This document shows, piece after piece, positions 16,816 to 29,019 of a stretch of DNA of 29,590 nt (positions are counted from its first letter, which is position 1; each line of letters starts with the position of its first letter). The translations under genes were made by a program, and so were the position numbers. This DNA is from an uncultured Lysobacteraceae bacterium. Lineage in GTDB: Bacteria; Pseudomonadota; Gammaproteobacteria; Xanthomonadales; Rhodanobacteraceae. The stretch is from positions 1 to 29,590 of the forward strand of contig CAMLSI010000009.1 in the NCBI GenBank assembly GCA_946482585.1. Reading direction: 5' to 3'. The notes under the pieces were generated by a model, which saw only the letters and a list, made by a program, of their open reading frames with translations, was not told where the DNA came from and ran no database searches.

Positions 16816-16849
16816 AAGCCTGCGGCGCGCGAGTGCCGCAGGCTTTTTT
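16816..16849 (+). terminator. intrinsic terminator between dnaN and recF
   Basis: AAGCCTGCGGC (16816-16826) and GCCGCAGGCTT (16835-16845) form a perfect 11-bp stem with an eight-base loop, running into a tract of six T (16844-16849). It ends 23 bases before the recF ATG. Confidence 0.88.
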
Positions 16850-16872
16850 GTTGACGATCGAAAGGGGCGACG

Positions 16873-20429
<3,557 letters not shown>

Positions 20430-20437
20430 TCGATGGT

Positions 20438-20458
20438 CGGCGGCCGCAACGGCCGCCG
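20438..20458 (+). repeat. 3'-end hairpin, CGGCGGCC/GGCCGCCG type (copy 3)
   Basis: CGGCGGCC (20438-20445), GCAAC and GGCCGCCG (20451-20458), starting eight bases after the gyrB stop. All 21 bases are identical to those after the pirin gene. No T-tract follows. Confidence 0.6.
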
Positions 20459-20905
20459 TGCATCTGCCGTTCACGGCCGCCGCGCAAAGCTCAACCCCGC
20501 CGGCGGCATCCATTCGTTGCACGCCGGGCGGAGGGCAGGGCGGCCCGGCTGCGCAGTTGCGCAGTGCAGCATCCCTTTTCGGACGCGCGGGGTGACGAGC
20601 GGAACCGACTTTGGTCTAAGAAACTTCTATCAACTCGTAAATTGATTTTAATTTCTAATTACACAAATTCGCGAGAACTACGAATTTTGCCGTAAAACCC
20701 CGGTTTCCGGGCTGTTTGACCGCCGCAGGGAAGCGTGTAACAACTCGTTGCAAGCGCATGGAAATCATAGGTTTCTTTTTAACGCTGCGATAACGAACGC
20801 CGAATTTCATGTGCTTGTAGTTTGCACAGTCGCGGATTAACCTCTGCGACCCCTTTACCGCTTGCCCTCCGGGCGGGCCGCGAGAAACAGTCGAGGCGCT
20901 ACTCA
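20459..20905 (+). promoter_or_regulatory. long gene-free leader of the TPR-tonB region
   Basis: No convincing gene lies in this 447-base stretch. The first part is GC-rich, with a tandem TGCGCAGT repeat near 20552. From about 20610 to 20700 it becomes strongly A+T-rich, with an inverted repeat AAATTCG/CGAATTT (20665-20671 and 20681-20687, nine-base loop). A TTGACC (20716-20721) and TAACAA (20738-20743) spaced by 16 bases are a possible weak promoter. A bulged hairpin GTCGCGG/CC..GCGAC lies at 20829-20850. GAGG stands ten bases before the ATG at 20906. The leader would be over 100 bases long if that promoter is used. Confidence 0.4.
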
Positions 20906-22222
20906 ATGCACGCTCCCAACGTCAAGAAGCTCGTCCTTTGTCTCGGTGCAGTGTCCCTGCTCGCGGCCGGAATCGCTTCCGCCTCCCGTATCCCGGGCGA
21001 ACGTTCCAACGAGCAACGTTCCAGCAAGAGCAGCAGCAGCAAGACCGAGAACGCGTACCCGAACGCCAAGCGCAACGATCCGAAGACCGACATGCCGGGT
21101 GCGCTGGGCACGAAGCTCAACAAGGCACAGGAAGCGGCGTCCGACGGCGAGTCCGACAAGGCCATCGCACTCATCGACGAAGTGCTCGGCGACAAGAAGG
21201 TGACGCCGTACGCGAAGGCCTTCGCCCTGTATCTGCGTTCCAACGCGAAATGGGAAAAGGAAGACGGCGCCGGCGCGATCGCCGACCTCAAGGAAGCCAT
21301 CGCCATCGATGCGCTGCCGAATTCCAACCAGTTCCCCGCCATCTACACGCTGGCGCAATTCCAGCTCCAGGAAGAGCAGTACGCCGACGCCGCCAAATCC
21401 ATCGATCTCTACATCGATCAGAGTGGCGACAAGAAGCCGGAAGCGCTCGCCGTCAAGGCCAACGCTCTGTATCGCGCCGACAAGTTCCAGGAAGCGATCG
21501 ATACGATGAAGCAGGCGATCGCCGGCAGCGACAAGCCGCAGGAAAGCTGGAACCAGATCCTGATGGCCAGCTACTTCGAACTGAATCAGTACGATGAAGC
21601 CGCGAAGCTCTCCGAATCGCAGCTGCAGAAGAATCCGAACGACAAGAAACTGATTCAGCAGCTCGCTTCGATCTACGTCAACGCCGACCAGAACGAAAAG
21701 GCGCTGAAGCTTCTCACCGATGCGAAGTCGCGCGGCCTGATCACGACGGCCGACGACTACAAGCTGCTCGCCCAGCTCTACGGCCAGGCCGAGAAGCCGG
21801 CCGAAGGCGCCGCGCTGCTCGAGGAAGGTTTCCAGAAGGGCGCGATCCCGGCGAGCTACGAGATGTACAAGCTGCTCGGCGATTCCTATGCGCTCGCCGA
21901 GAACGAACCGAAGGCGATCGACGCGTACGCCAAAGCATCGCCGCTCGCCAAAGACGGCGAAGCCGATCTGCTGCGTGGTCAGCTCCAGGTCAACAATCAG
22001 CAATGGGCTGCCGCAAAAGAATCGCTGACGAAGGCGCTGTCGCGCGGCGTCAAGCGTCAGGGCGCCGCCTACGTTCTTCTCGGCAATGCCGAGAACGAAC
22101 TCGGCAACAAGAGCGCCGCCATCGCCGCCATGGAAAAGGCGCAGGGCTACGAGGAAACCCGCCAGATGGCAGGTACGTGGCTCAAGATGATCAAGGGCGG
22201 AGGCGCTCCGAAGAAAAAGTAA
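20906..22222 (+). CDS. periplasmic tetratricopeptide-repeat protein
   Basis: A 438-residue secreted TPR protein of unproven role. A signal peptide (MHAPNVKKLVLCLGAVSLLAAGIASAS) is followed by a Ser/Lys/Asn-rich linker (about 30-60). Helical repeats then run to the end, several with the TPR pattern of small residues at fixed positions, for example YAKAFALYLRSNAKWEKEDG, SWNQILMASYFELNQYDEAA and AAYVLLGNAENELGNKSAAI. It ends in a basic GGGAPKKK tail. It precedes tonB on the same strand, and TPR proteins accompany some TonB systems in Gammaproteobacteria (TonB2-type clusters of Vibrio), so a role as a periplasmic helper of TonB is a fair guess. GAGG precedes the chosen ATG; upstream in-frame codons lack a signal peptide. 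Confidence 0.8.
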   Translation: MHAPNVKKLVLCLGAVSLLAAGIASASRIPGERSNEQRSSKSSSSKTENAYPNAKRNDPKTDMPGALGTKLNKAQEAASDGESDKAIALIDEVLGDKKVTPYAKAFALYLRSNAKWEKEDGAGAIADLKEAIAIDALPNSNQFPAIYTLAQFQLQEEQYADAAKSIDLYIDQSGDKKPEALAVKANALYRADKFQEAIDTMKQAIAGSDKPQESWNQILMASYFELNQYDEAAKLSESQLQKNPNDKKLIQQLASIYVNADQNEKALKLLTDAKSRGLITTADDYKLLAQLYGQAEKPAEGAALLEEGFQKGAIPASYEMYKLLGDSYALAENEPKAIDAYAKASPLAKDGEADLLRGQLQVNNQQWAAAKESLTKALSRGVKRQGAAYVLLGNAENELGNKSAAIAAMEKAQGYEETRQMAGTWLKMIKGGGAPKKK

Positions 22223-22228
22223 GCCATT

Positions 22229-22258
22229 CCGCACTCTTCGCAATAAGGGTGCGGTATT
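22229..22258 (+). terminator. possible weak terminator after the TPR gene
   Basis: CCGCACTCTT (22229-22238) and AAGGGTGCGG (22245-22254) form a 10-bp stem with one G-T pair and a six-base loop, followed only by TATT. It may partly separate the TPR gene from tonB. Confidence 0.4.
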
Positions 22259-22278
22259 CGGCGACCTTCAGGCCGGGT

Positions 22279-22284
22279 TAATAT
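22279..22284 (+). promoter_or_regulatory. possible tonB promoter -10 box
   Basis: TAATAT in the 195-base gap between the TPR gene and tonB is the best -10 match. There is no good -35 box and no recognisable Fur box. The following leader of about 130 bases contains a CGCCGC/GCGGCG hairpin (22343-22359) and an inverted repeat GAACC-TT-GGTTC (22399-22410) just before tonB. Confidence 0.25.
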
Positions 22285-22417
22285 AGCCATTCCGATCGCG
22301 AGTCTTGAGCGTCGGGTTGGCCTCGTGTACGGTGCCAGCCCCCGCCGCCGGCTGCGGCGCGGCGCTCACGTAACAAGCCCTTAGATCTCACACACAGCGA
22401 ACCTTGGTTCAAAGCAA

Positions 22418-23077
<660 letters not shown>

Positions 23078-23111
23078 CTTCCACTGTTCCACCTAATTCA
23101 AGGGTAGCGTC

Positions 23112-23975
23112 ATGTTCCAAGACACCTCGACCCCGGCGGGGTCCGTTCCTCCGGCGGCTGACGCAGCGGCTGCCGCTGCGCCGACCCTCGGCACCAACAG
23201 CAATGCCGCAGCCCTGAAGGAAATGGGCTTCAGCCATCTGATCCAGAACTACAATCCGACGAATCCGAACTTCGACCTGGTCGGTGCCATCGTCTTCGTG
23301 ACGCTGTGCCTGTTCTCGTTGATGTCGATTTACTGGATCGTGCTGAATCTGATCCGCAACACGGCGATCCGCAGCCGCATGAACTCGATCATGCGCACGT
23401 TCTGGGAAACGCCGTCCGCCCAGGAAGCGATCCGCTTCATGGAAGAACAGCCGGCTTCCGAGCCGTTCTCGAAGATCGCGCTGGACTGCGCTTCGGCCGC
23501 CGCTCACCACCAGCGCCACGAAGGCAGCCGCCTCGTCGAAGCGCTGAACCGCTCGGAGTTCATCGACCGTGCGCTGCGTCAGGCCGTCGCTCGCGAAAGC
23601 GGCCGTCTCGAAGGCGGTCTGACCGTCCTCGCGACCGTGGGCTCGACCGGTCCGTTCGTCGGTCTGCTCGGTACCGTGTGGGGCATCTACCACGCCCTGA
23701 TCCGCATCTCGGCATCGGGTGACGCGTCGATGTCCGCCGTTGCCGGCCCGGTCGGTGAAGCGCTGATCATGACCGCGTTCGGTCTGTTCGTCGCCATCCC
23801 CGCGGTGCTCGCGTACAACTTCTTCGTGCGCTCCAACCGCGTGATCCTGGCTCGCTTCGACGAATTCGCTCACGACCTGCATGACTTCTTTGCCACTGGT
23901 TCGCGCGTCGAAGCAGGTGCGGGTCCCGCACCGGCTCGTCCCGCTGCCCCGGCGGCGCCTGCTGCGAGGAAGTAA
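23112..23975 (+). CDS. exbB: biopolymer transport protein ExbB (MotA/TolQ/ExbB family)
   Basis: Proton-channel subunit that forms a pentamer around ExbD and powers TonB. The 287 residues have an Ala-rich N-terminus, membrane helices at about 56-79, 170-197 and 212-238, and a large cytoplasmic region between the first two. The signature LATVGSTGPFVGLLGTVWGI (172-191) and GEALIMTAFGLFVAIPAVLA (215-234) identify the family. AAGGGT precedes the ATG. It is followed by exbD1 three bases after its stop, so the two are surely co-transcribed. The C-terminus is Ala/Pro-rich and probably disordered. Confidence 0.95.
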   Translation: MFQDTSTPAGSVPPAADAAAAAAPTLGTNSNAAALKEMGFSHLIQNYNPTNPNFDLVGAIVFVTLCLFSLMSIYWIVLNLIRNTAIRSRMNSIMRTFWETPSAQEAIRFMEEQPASEPFSKIALDCASAAAHHQRHEGSRLVEALNRSEFIDRALRQAVARESGRLEGGLTVLATVGSTGPFVGLLGTVWGIYHALIRISASGDASMSAVAGPVGEALIMTAFGLFVAIPAVLAYNFFVRSNRVILARFDEFAHDLHDFFATGSRVEAGAGPAPARPAAPAAPAARK

Positions 23976-23978
23976 GCC

Positions 23979-24410
23979 ATGGCATTCAGTTCAGGTGGCG
24001 GCGGCGGTGGCGCGCCGATGGCCGAAATCAACGTTACGCCGCTCGTCGACGTGATGCTCGTGCTGCTCATCATCTTCATGATCACTGCGCCGATGATGCA
24101 GCACAAAATCCGCATCGACCTGCCGCAGGCGTCGCTGAACACGCAGAACCAGGACCCGGTCGAGCCGATCGATCTCGCCATCAAGGAAGACGGCACCCTG
24201 TACTGGAACGACAGCTCGATCAGCGACCTCGAACTGAAAGCACAGCTCGCCGTTGCCGCACAGAAGACGGTCCAGCCGGAACTGCAGATTCGCGCCGAAA
24301 AGAACACTCGCTACGAGATCGTGGCGAAGGTGATGGCCGACGCGAAGAACCAGGGCATGGTCAAGATCGGCTTCGTCACGACGCCGGGCGCCCGCGGTCA
24401 GCAGCAGTAA
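23979..24410 (+). CDS. exbD: biopolymer transport protein ExbD1
   Basis: Single-pass partner of ExbB. The 143 residues begin with a Gly-rich cytoplasmic stretch, then MAEINVTPLVDVMLVLLIIF, with Asp24 matching the membrane Asp essential for proton use in E. coli ExbD. A periplasmic domain follows, ending with FVTTPG. GAGGAAG, part of the exbB end, serves as SD. A strong terminator lies 45 bases after the stop and closes the tonB-exbB-exbD1 unit. Confidence 0.95.
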   Translation: MAFSSGGGGGGAPMAEINVTPLVDVMLVLLIIFMITAPMMQHKIRIDLPQASLNTQNQDPVEPIDLAIKEDGTLYWNDSSISDLELKAQLAVAAQKTVQPELQIRAEKNTRYEIVAKVMADAKNQGMVKIGFVTTPGARGQQQ

Positions 24411-24455
24411 ACGTTCTACGCTCGCCAACGCTACCCTGCCGGTGCGAGCCGGATG

Positions 24456-24485
24456 AGCGCCTCGGGAAACCGGGGCGCTTTTTTT
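24456..24485 (+). terminator. intrinsic terminator after exbD1
   Basis: AGCGCCTCGG (24456-24465), a GAAA tetraloop and CCGGGGCGCT (24470-24479) form a 10-bp stem with one T-G pair, merging into seven T. It is a textbook terminator separating exbD1 from exbD2. Confidence 0.88.
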
Positions 24486-24573
24486 CTTGTCTGCGGCTCA
24501 GCCGCCGAGCAAAACGCGCAGCCGTTGCAACAACGACGCATGACCTGAGACTAGGCAGGTTTTGCCGGATCGC

Positions 24574-24579
24574 TATTCT
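24574..24579 (+). promoter_or_regulatory. candidate exbD2 -10 box
   Basis: TATTCT, the same -10 hexamer as the rpmH promoter, lies 35 bases before the exbD2 ATG and after the exbD1 terminator. No convincing -35 box is visible. The start would be near 24586, leaving a short leader with GGAG. Confidence 0.4.
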
Positions 24580-24614
24580 GGACTCGCCAACCTCGGCAGC
24601 TCCGGAGTGCCCGC

Positions 24615-25016
24615 ATGTCCGCTTTGACCGTGCGATCGACCGAACGTCCTCTCGCGGAAATCAACATCACGCCGCTGATCGACGTGATGCTCGCCCTGCT
24701 GCTCATTTTCATGATTTCCGCGCCGATGCTGACCGGCAAGATTCCTCTTCCGCTGGGGGGAACGGATGGTCCGGCCAAGCCGCAGACCGTCGAGTTGCGC
24801 ATCGCGGCCGACGGGCAGGTGCTGTTCAACGATGCCGCGCTGAGTCGGCTCGAACTCCAGGCGCAGCTGCTGAGCTGGGCCGGCCGCGGCGAGAACATGC
24901 CGATCCTGCAGCTGCAGCCGGACAAGGCGACGACGCACCAGCGGCTCGTCGACGTGCTCACGCTCGCGCGTGAGAGCGGAATCCAAGGCATTTCGATCGG
25001 CACTGCGCAACGCTGA
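24615..25016 (+). CDS. exbD2: second ExbD-like protein (ExbD2)
   Basis: A second ExbD/TolR-type protein, 133 residues. LAEINITPLIDVMLALLLIF carries Asp23 in the membrane helix, so it should be proton-active. It lacks the Gly-rich start of ExbD1, and the periplasmic part ends LARESGIQGISIGTAQR. GGAG lies nine bases before the ATG. In Xanthomonas campestris a tonB-exbB-exbD1-exbD2 order is known, where exbD2 is not needed for iron uptake but matters for host interaction. Here it is separated by a terminator and about 200 bases, which fits independent control. Confidence 0.92.
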   Translation: MSALTVRSTERPLAEINITPLIDVMLALLLIFMISAPMLTGKIPLPLGGTDGPAKPQTVELRIAADGQVLFNDAALSRLELQAQLLSWAGRGENMPILQLQPDKATTHQRLVDVLTLARESGIQGISIGTAQR

Positions 25017-25022
25017 CCAAAC

Positions 25023-25053
25023 GCAGCCGGAGCGTCGAACACGCTCCGGCTGC
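25023..25053. terminator. 13-bp hairpin after exbD2
   Basis: GCAGCCGGAGCGT (25023-25035), loop CGAAC and ACGCTCCGGCTGC (25041-25053) pair perfectly, six bases after the exbD2 stop and about 100 bases beyond the pdxJ stop on the other strand. Neither side has a T-tract; it may block transcription from both convergent genes. Confidence 0.5.
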
Positions 25054-25151
25054 TGCAGGCGATTCGCGCATCGCGCACGCATCCGCGCGGAGCTTCCGGC
25101 CGCCCCCCTGCGCGTGTGCCTCTTGGCTTCGCGGCCGGAGACGCCGCCGGC

Positions 25152-25913
25152 TTAGATCGCCGGACTGCGCGAACGCAGTATTCGCAGATAGTTGTGGACC
25201 GTCGCCGCGAGTCCGTCGTACAGCGCTTCGCCGATCAGCGCATGACCGATCGACACTTCGGCGAGGTAGGGAATCGCGTCGACGAGCGCGCCGAGGTTGG
25301 CCTGGCTCAGGTCGTGACCTGCATTCACGGCCAAACCTGCAGTGCGCGCCGCCTCCGCCGTCGCCACGCAGCGTGCGAGTTCCGCACCGGGGTCGCCTGC
25401 CGCGAACGCCCTCGCGTAGGGGCCAGTATAAATTTCCACGCGTTCGGCGCCGATGTCCGCGGCGCGCGCGAGCGCAGTCGTGCCGGCATCGACGAACAGG
25501 CTCACGCGCGCACCGAGCGCCCGGAGCTCCGTGACGAGCGGCCGCAGCGATGCCGCGTCGGCGTCGAGATCGAAACCGTGATCGGACGTGATCTGCGCAT
25601 CGCCGTCCGGTACCAAGGTGACCTGTTCGGGTCTCACCTCGCGCACGAGTGCGACCAGGCCCGGATAGCTGCCGCGCGCCGGTGCGAACGCATTTCCCTC
25701 GATGTTGAACTCGACGCGGCCGGCGATGCAGCGGTTCAGCGCGCGGACGTCGTCCGGACGCACGTGACGCTGGTCCGGACGCGGATGCACCGTGACGCCG
25801 CCTGCGCCCGTTGCGATGACGCACTCGCAGGCGCGTACGATGTCAGGTTCATGCTCGCCACGCGAATTTCTCAACACCGCTATTTTGTTCAAATTGACAC
25901 TAAGTGCCGTCAT
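25152..25913 (-). CDS. pdxJ: pyridoxine 5'-phosphate synthase
   Basis: Last step of the DXP-dependent vitamin B6 route: it condenses 1-deoxyxylulose 5-phosphate with 3-amino-2-oxopropyl phosphate to form pyridoxine 5'-phosphate. The 253-residue TIM barrel begins [19 protein letters not shown] and has [11 protein letters not shown] (His43, Arg45, His50), FNIEGN (Glu72), [15 protein letters not shown] and VNAGHDL (His200). The ATG at 25913 fits the family start. It overlaps the end of the upstream hydrolase-like gene by 14 bases, which implies coupled translation; no separate promoter was seen. PdxJ next to exbD2 is the Xanthomonas order. Confidence 0.96.
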   Translation of the reverse strand: MTALSVNLNKIAVLRNSRGEHEPDIVRACECVIATGAGGVTVHPRPDQRHVRPDDVRALNRCIAGRVEFNIEGNAFAPARGSYPGLVALVREVRPEQVTLVPDGDAQITSDHGFDLDADAASLRPLVTELRALGARVSLFVDAGTTALARAADIGAERVEIYTGPYARAFAAGDPGAELARCVATAEAARTAGLAVNAGHDLSQANLGALVDAIPYLAEVSIGHALIGEALYDGLAATVHNYLRILRSRSPAI

Positions 25914-27870
25914 CGCTCGCTTCCTTGGCTTTTTCCTCGGGCCGCGGCGCGAAACGCGGCCGCTCGAATCGGTCCGGCAATGTTTCGACCCGCGCCGGCG
26001 CCGCCGGCGGTGCGGCGCGAACGTTCGCGCTGCCGCTGGTCCGTGCGGCCGGTACAGCCACCGCCGGCGCCGGCGAGACCGGCTTGGGCGCCGGAGGCGT
26101 CGTCGCGGACGCACCGGTTCCCGGTGCACGGTACGGCAACGGACTCGCCGGCGGCAGCACCGGTAGTGCCGCGGTCCACGGTGCCGCTTCTCGCTTCGCC
26201 GGCAGTTGTACTGCAGCGGACGCCTCGCGTGCCGCTGCCGCGCCGCGCCGACGACGTTCGTCGGCGAGCGCCGTCGCGGCGGCGGCCGGCAGCGGCTGCC
26301 AGTGCGTCCGGGCCAGCGTCGTTTCACGGCCGAGCAGCACCAGCGTCAGCGCATTCACCTGCCCATCCGTGCCGCGCCGCGCGATCAGCTCGAGCTCCCC
26401 GTCGCGGCTCGCGAATCGATCCTCGGCATACGCGAACAGCTCGCGCCGCTGCGTGCCGCTGAACTGAAGCGCGAGCGTGTCGCCGCAGTGCAGCCGAGCA
26501 ACCACATCGGCATCGACCGCATAGTCGCCGCAGTATTCGCGTCGTTTGTCGGCACTGAGCGCGATGTCGCCGCGCTGTAGATTCGGCACTCGCGTGCTCA
26601 GGCGGCGAATCGGCACGATGACGCCGTTCTCGGACAACCTGAGCGCATCGATGCGGCCGCTCGCATCGCGTTGAAAGCTGAGACGAACCGCTGCGCCGTC
26701 GACCGCGAGCAGATCCGGACCCAGCGACCTGAGCCCGACCGAGAGACGGCCGCTCGATTGCAGCGACAAGCCGCCGGGCGCGGCGCGAATCAGCAACTGC
26801 TCGCCCGGAGACGACTCGTACAGACCCGCATATTCGGCGGGATCGACGGCGAGCGCGACCGGCATCGCCGGTAGCGGCGGCAATGCGCCGCCTTTGAGCA
26901 GCGCGAGACCCAGCGGCGCCAGACTCGTGTCGCCGCTGCCGGCAAAAACCGCGGCCTGCTGGTGATCGGTGCGGAAGCCGACGAACACGGCCGCGCCGTC
27001 GACCTGAGCCGACTGCCACACCAGCGGCCATTCCTGATCGTCTTCGCGCACCGTCGCGATGCGCCAACCAAGGCCCCAGCTCGCCCGCGGATCGCGCTGC
27101 TGGCGCGAGAGCATCAGTGCGGCACGCAGCGGCGATTCGGCCGGACGCAGCATCGCGCGCAACAGCCGCGACAAATCGCCGACGCTCGATCGAACCCGTG
27201 TCGGCAATGTGCCCTCAGCGTCGCCCTCGAGCCGCGTATCGCCCAGGCCCAGCGGCCGCGTCACGCGCTCGGCCAGCGCCGTCGCATAACCTTCGCCGTG
27301 AGCGCGGCCGAGCAGCCAGGCGAGCAGCACGTTGCCCAGCGGCGAGTCGCGCGGCAGCGGGGACGGCGGCAACCGATAGTTCGCGAGAAACACGAGCAGG
27401 TCGCCTTCCCGGTAATCGCGCCAGACGTTCGCGCCGTCGACCGGAAACAGATTCGTCGGCAGCGGCGGCAATCCGCTGGTCTGCGCCGCGAGTTCCTGCA
27501 GGGTGAGATCGCAGACGCGCGCATCGACGCATTCGATGCCATCGGGCAGATAGCGGCGGATCGGGTCGTCGAGCCGCACGCGGCCGCTGCTCGCGAGGTC
27601 TGCGAGCAGCAGACCGGTCAATGCGGCAGCGGCGTCACCGAGTGCGACCGGCGTGCCGGCGTCGGGTGCGTCGGCTCCGGCCGGATAGTTCGCGAGCGAT
27701 TGAGCGGACTGCGACAGATAGACCGTCGACAGCTGCGGCCACGTGCCCTGCGCGGCCGCGCGCGCAAGATAGTCGGCGGCCGGTGCCGGCAATGCGGTGC
27801 CATCCTGGGCACCGACCGCGGCGCCGTAGCCGAGTACGGCGGCGGTCACGAGTCGAATCACGGTACGCAT
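25900..27870 (-). CDS. secreted beta-lactamase-fold protein with degenerate active site
   Basis: A 656-residue exported protein built on the serine beta-lactamase/class C fold (Pfam Beta-lactamase type). After a signal peptide ([20 protein letters not shown]), landmarks of the fold are kept: [32 protein letters not shown] and [18 protein letters not shown]. The catalytic SxxK is replaced by DAAA (79-82 in GDAAAALTG), the YxN motif reads PLGN (177-180), and the HTG/KTG position is QSA (286-288). A C-terminal domain follows (about 340-550), then an Ala/Pro-rich, probably disordered tail from about 560. Binding or regulatory function is more likely than hydrolysis. The ATG at 27870 is preferred for its signal peptide and nearby -10 box. 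Confidence 0.75.
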   Translation of the reverse strand: MRTVIRLVTAAVLGYGAAVGAQDGTALPAPAADYLARAAAQGTWPQLSTVYLSQSAQSLANYPAGADAPDAGTPVALGDAAAALTGLLLADLASSGRVRLDDPIRRYLPDGIECVDARVCDLTLQELAAQTSGLPPLPTNLFPVDGANVWRDYREGDLLVFLANYRLPPSPLPRDSPLGNVLLAWLLGRAHGEGYATALAERVTRPLGLGDTRLEGDAEGTLPTRVRSSVGDLSRLLRAMLRPAESPLRAALMLSRQQRDPRASWGLGWRIATVREDDQEWPLVWQSAQVDGAAVFVGFRTDHQQAAVFAGSGDTSLAPLGLALLKGGALPPLPAMPVALAVDPAEYAGLYESSPGEQLLIRAAPGGLSLQSSGRLSVGLRSLGPDLLAVDGAAVRLSFQRDASGRIDALRLSENGVIVPIRRLSTRVPNLQRGDIALSADKRREYCGDYAVDADVVARLHCGDTLALQFSGTQRRELFAYAEDRFASRDGELELIARRGTDGQVNALTLVLLGRETTLARTHWQPLPAAAATALADERRRRGAAAAREASAAVQLPAKREAAPWTAALPVLPPASPLPYRAPGTGASATTPPAPKPVSPAPAVAVPAARTSGSANVRAAPPAAPARVETLPDRFERPRFAPRPEEKAKEASDDGT

Positions 27871-27878
27871 GACGCGCA

Positions 27879-27884
27879 AGCATA
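27879..27884 (-). promoter_or_regulatory. candidate -10 box, leaderless start
   Basis: On the minus strand TATGCT ends eight bases before the ATG at 27870, without an SD between. Transcription would start at or beside the start codon. No clear -35 box is visible. Confidence 0.3.
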
Positions 27885-27936
27885 GCGGTTGCGATCGATC
27901 TGCCGCGCAGGCCGCGATCACAGAGCGGTGCAAACG

Positions 27937-27964
27937 AAAAAAACCGCGGACGTCGCCGCGGCTT
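27937..27964 (-). terminator. intrinsic terminator of the sigma-PDZ operon
   Basis: Read on the minus strand, AAGCCGCGG, loop CGACGT and CCGCGGTTT form a stem with one G-T pair, continuing into a run of seven T in total. It lies about 85 bases past the stop of the PDZ gene and upstream of the hydrolase-like gene. Confidence 0.65.
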
Positions 27965-28049
27965 CAAAGGGGGGCCACGTCCGTGTGGCTGCGGTTGCAC
28001 CTGTGGAGGGAGTGCGGGGAATTCGACTCGTGCCCCGGCACAAAGTTCC

Positions 28050-29006
28050 TCAGCCGCACTTGTCCGGTTTTTCGCGCCAGACCACGGGTTCCCAGTATTC
28101 GCCGCCGACGCGACTGTTACGTTTTTCTTCGTTGAATTTCGCGGCGAGGTAATACGTCGTGTCGGCCTGAACCGTCACGGTCAGCGTCTTCACCTCGGGA
28201 CCGTCGCCCAGACGCGTCGGATTGAGCCGGCGATAGACCTTGGCCGGGATCAGCTCGACGAGCTTCAAGGTATGCGTACCGGCCGAAACGCGGAACTGGT
28301 GCACCCCTGCCGGTCCCGTCGATACGCCGTCGATCATCAACAGCTTCACGCCGTAGAGATCCTGCTGCCGCGGCGCGACGTCGAAATCGTTGAATCGGCC
28401 GCACCCGCCGCTGCCGCCGTCGATCCGGGTTTCGCGCCGCGATGGCGAGGCCGTGGTGCTCGCGAGAAGCTCGTCGCGTCCGACCTGCAGGTGGATGGGC
28501 GGCAACACGATGCTGCTCAGTTCGCCGCGCAGGCTCAACGGCTTGCCGTCGCGCTGCAGCGTGAATTCGAGCGGAGCGCCGTCGCCGAGCGCATCGACGA
28601 GCGTGCGCATCGTCGTCGCGGCCTGGGCATGCCCGTTCGAATCGGCACCGAGTGCGACGAGGCTCGTCCCGTTCACGGCCACGATGCGGTCGCCGGCCTT
28701 GACGCCCATGCGTTGCGCGGCGCTGCGCGGTGTCACGCCGAGTACGCGCAAACCGTCGCCGGCGCGTTCGGCGCTCGCGCTGTCGACGAGCAGTCCGAGG
28801 TTGTTCACGCGCCGCGCGGGTTCGTCCAGCGTGAACGCGATCTCCTCGCCGGGCTTGTCCGCGAACGCACCCGATTCGATCAGCCGCGCGAGCGCCAGCT
28901 GAACTTCTTCGCCGAGACGTTGCTCGACCGGCACCGACTGCGCGGAGACCGCCGCGGTCAACGCCAGGCCCACCAGCGCCAGCAGGGATTGTTTAAGCAT
29001 CGACAT
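28050..29006 (-). CDS. secreted PDZ-domain protein
   Basis: A 318-residue exported protein, not a named gene. The signal peptide (MSMLKQSLLALVGLALTAAVSAQ) leads to a helical stretch and a PDZ domain at about 68-155: NNLGLLVDSA, LRVLGVTPRSAAQRMGVKAG, DRIVAVNGTSL and PLEFTLQRDGKPLSLRGEL. There is no protease domain. The C-terminal part (about 215-318) is beta-rich with a GVHQFRVSAGTHTLKLVEL segment resembling carrier-like surface domains, and contains Cys202 and Cys317, which might pair. GGAGAAGG lies just upstream of the ATG. It begins 13 bases after the anti-sigma-like gene, in the same operon, so it may sense or transmit an envelope signal. Confidence 0.75.
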   Translation of the reverse strand: MSMLKQSLLALVGLALTAAVSAQSVPVEQRLGEEVQLALARLIESGAFADKPGEEIAFTLDEPARRVNNLGLLVDSASAERAGDGLRVLGVTPRSAAQRMGVKAGDRIVAVNGTSLVALGADSNGHAQAATTMRTLVDALGDGAPLEFTLQRDGKPLSLRGELSSIVLPPIHLQVGRDELLASTTASPSRRETRIDGGSGGCGRFNDFDVAPRQQDLYGVKLLMIDGVSTGPAGVHQFRVSAGTHTLKLVELIPAKVYRRLNPTRLGDGPEVKTLTVTVQADTTYYLAAKFNEEKRNSRVGGEYWEPVVWREKPDKCG

Positions 29007-29019
29007 CGACCTTCTCCAC

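Noticed and set aside
20655..20906. 83-codon minus-strand frame in the A+T-rich leader
   Set aside because: No SD, no recognisable domain, and it lies in what looks like a regulatory region.
23083..23092. TGTTCCAC near the exbB start as a third parS
   Set aside because: Only one half of the palindrome is present.
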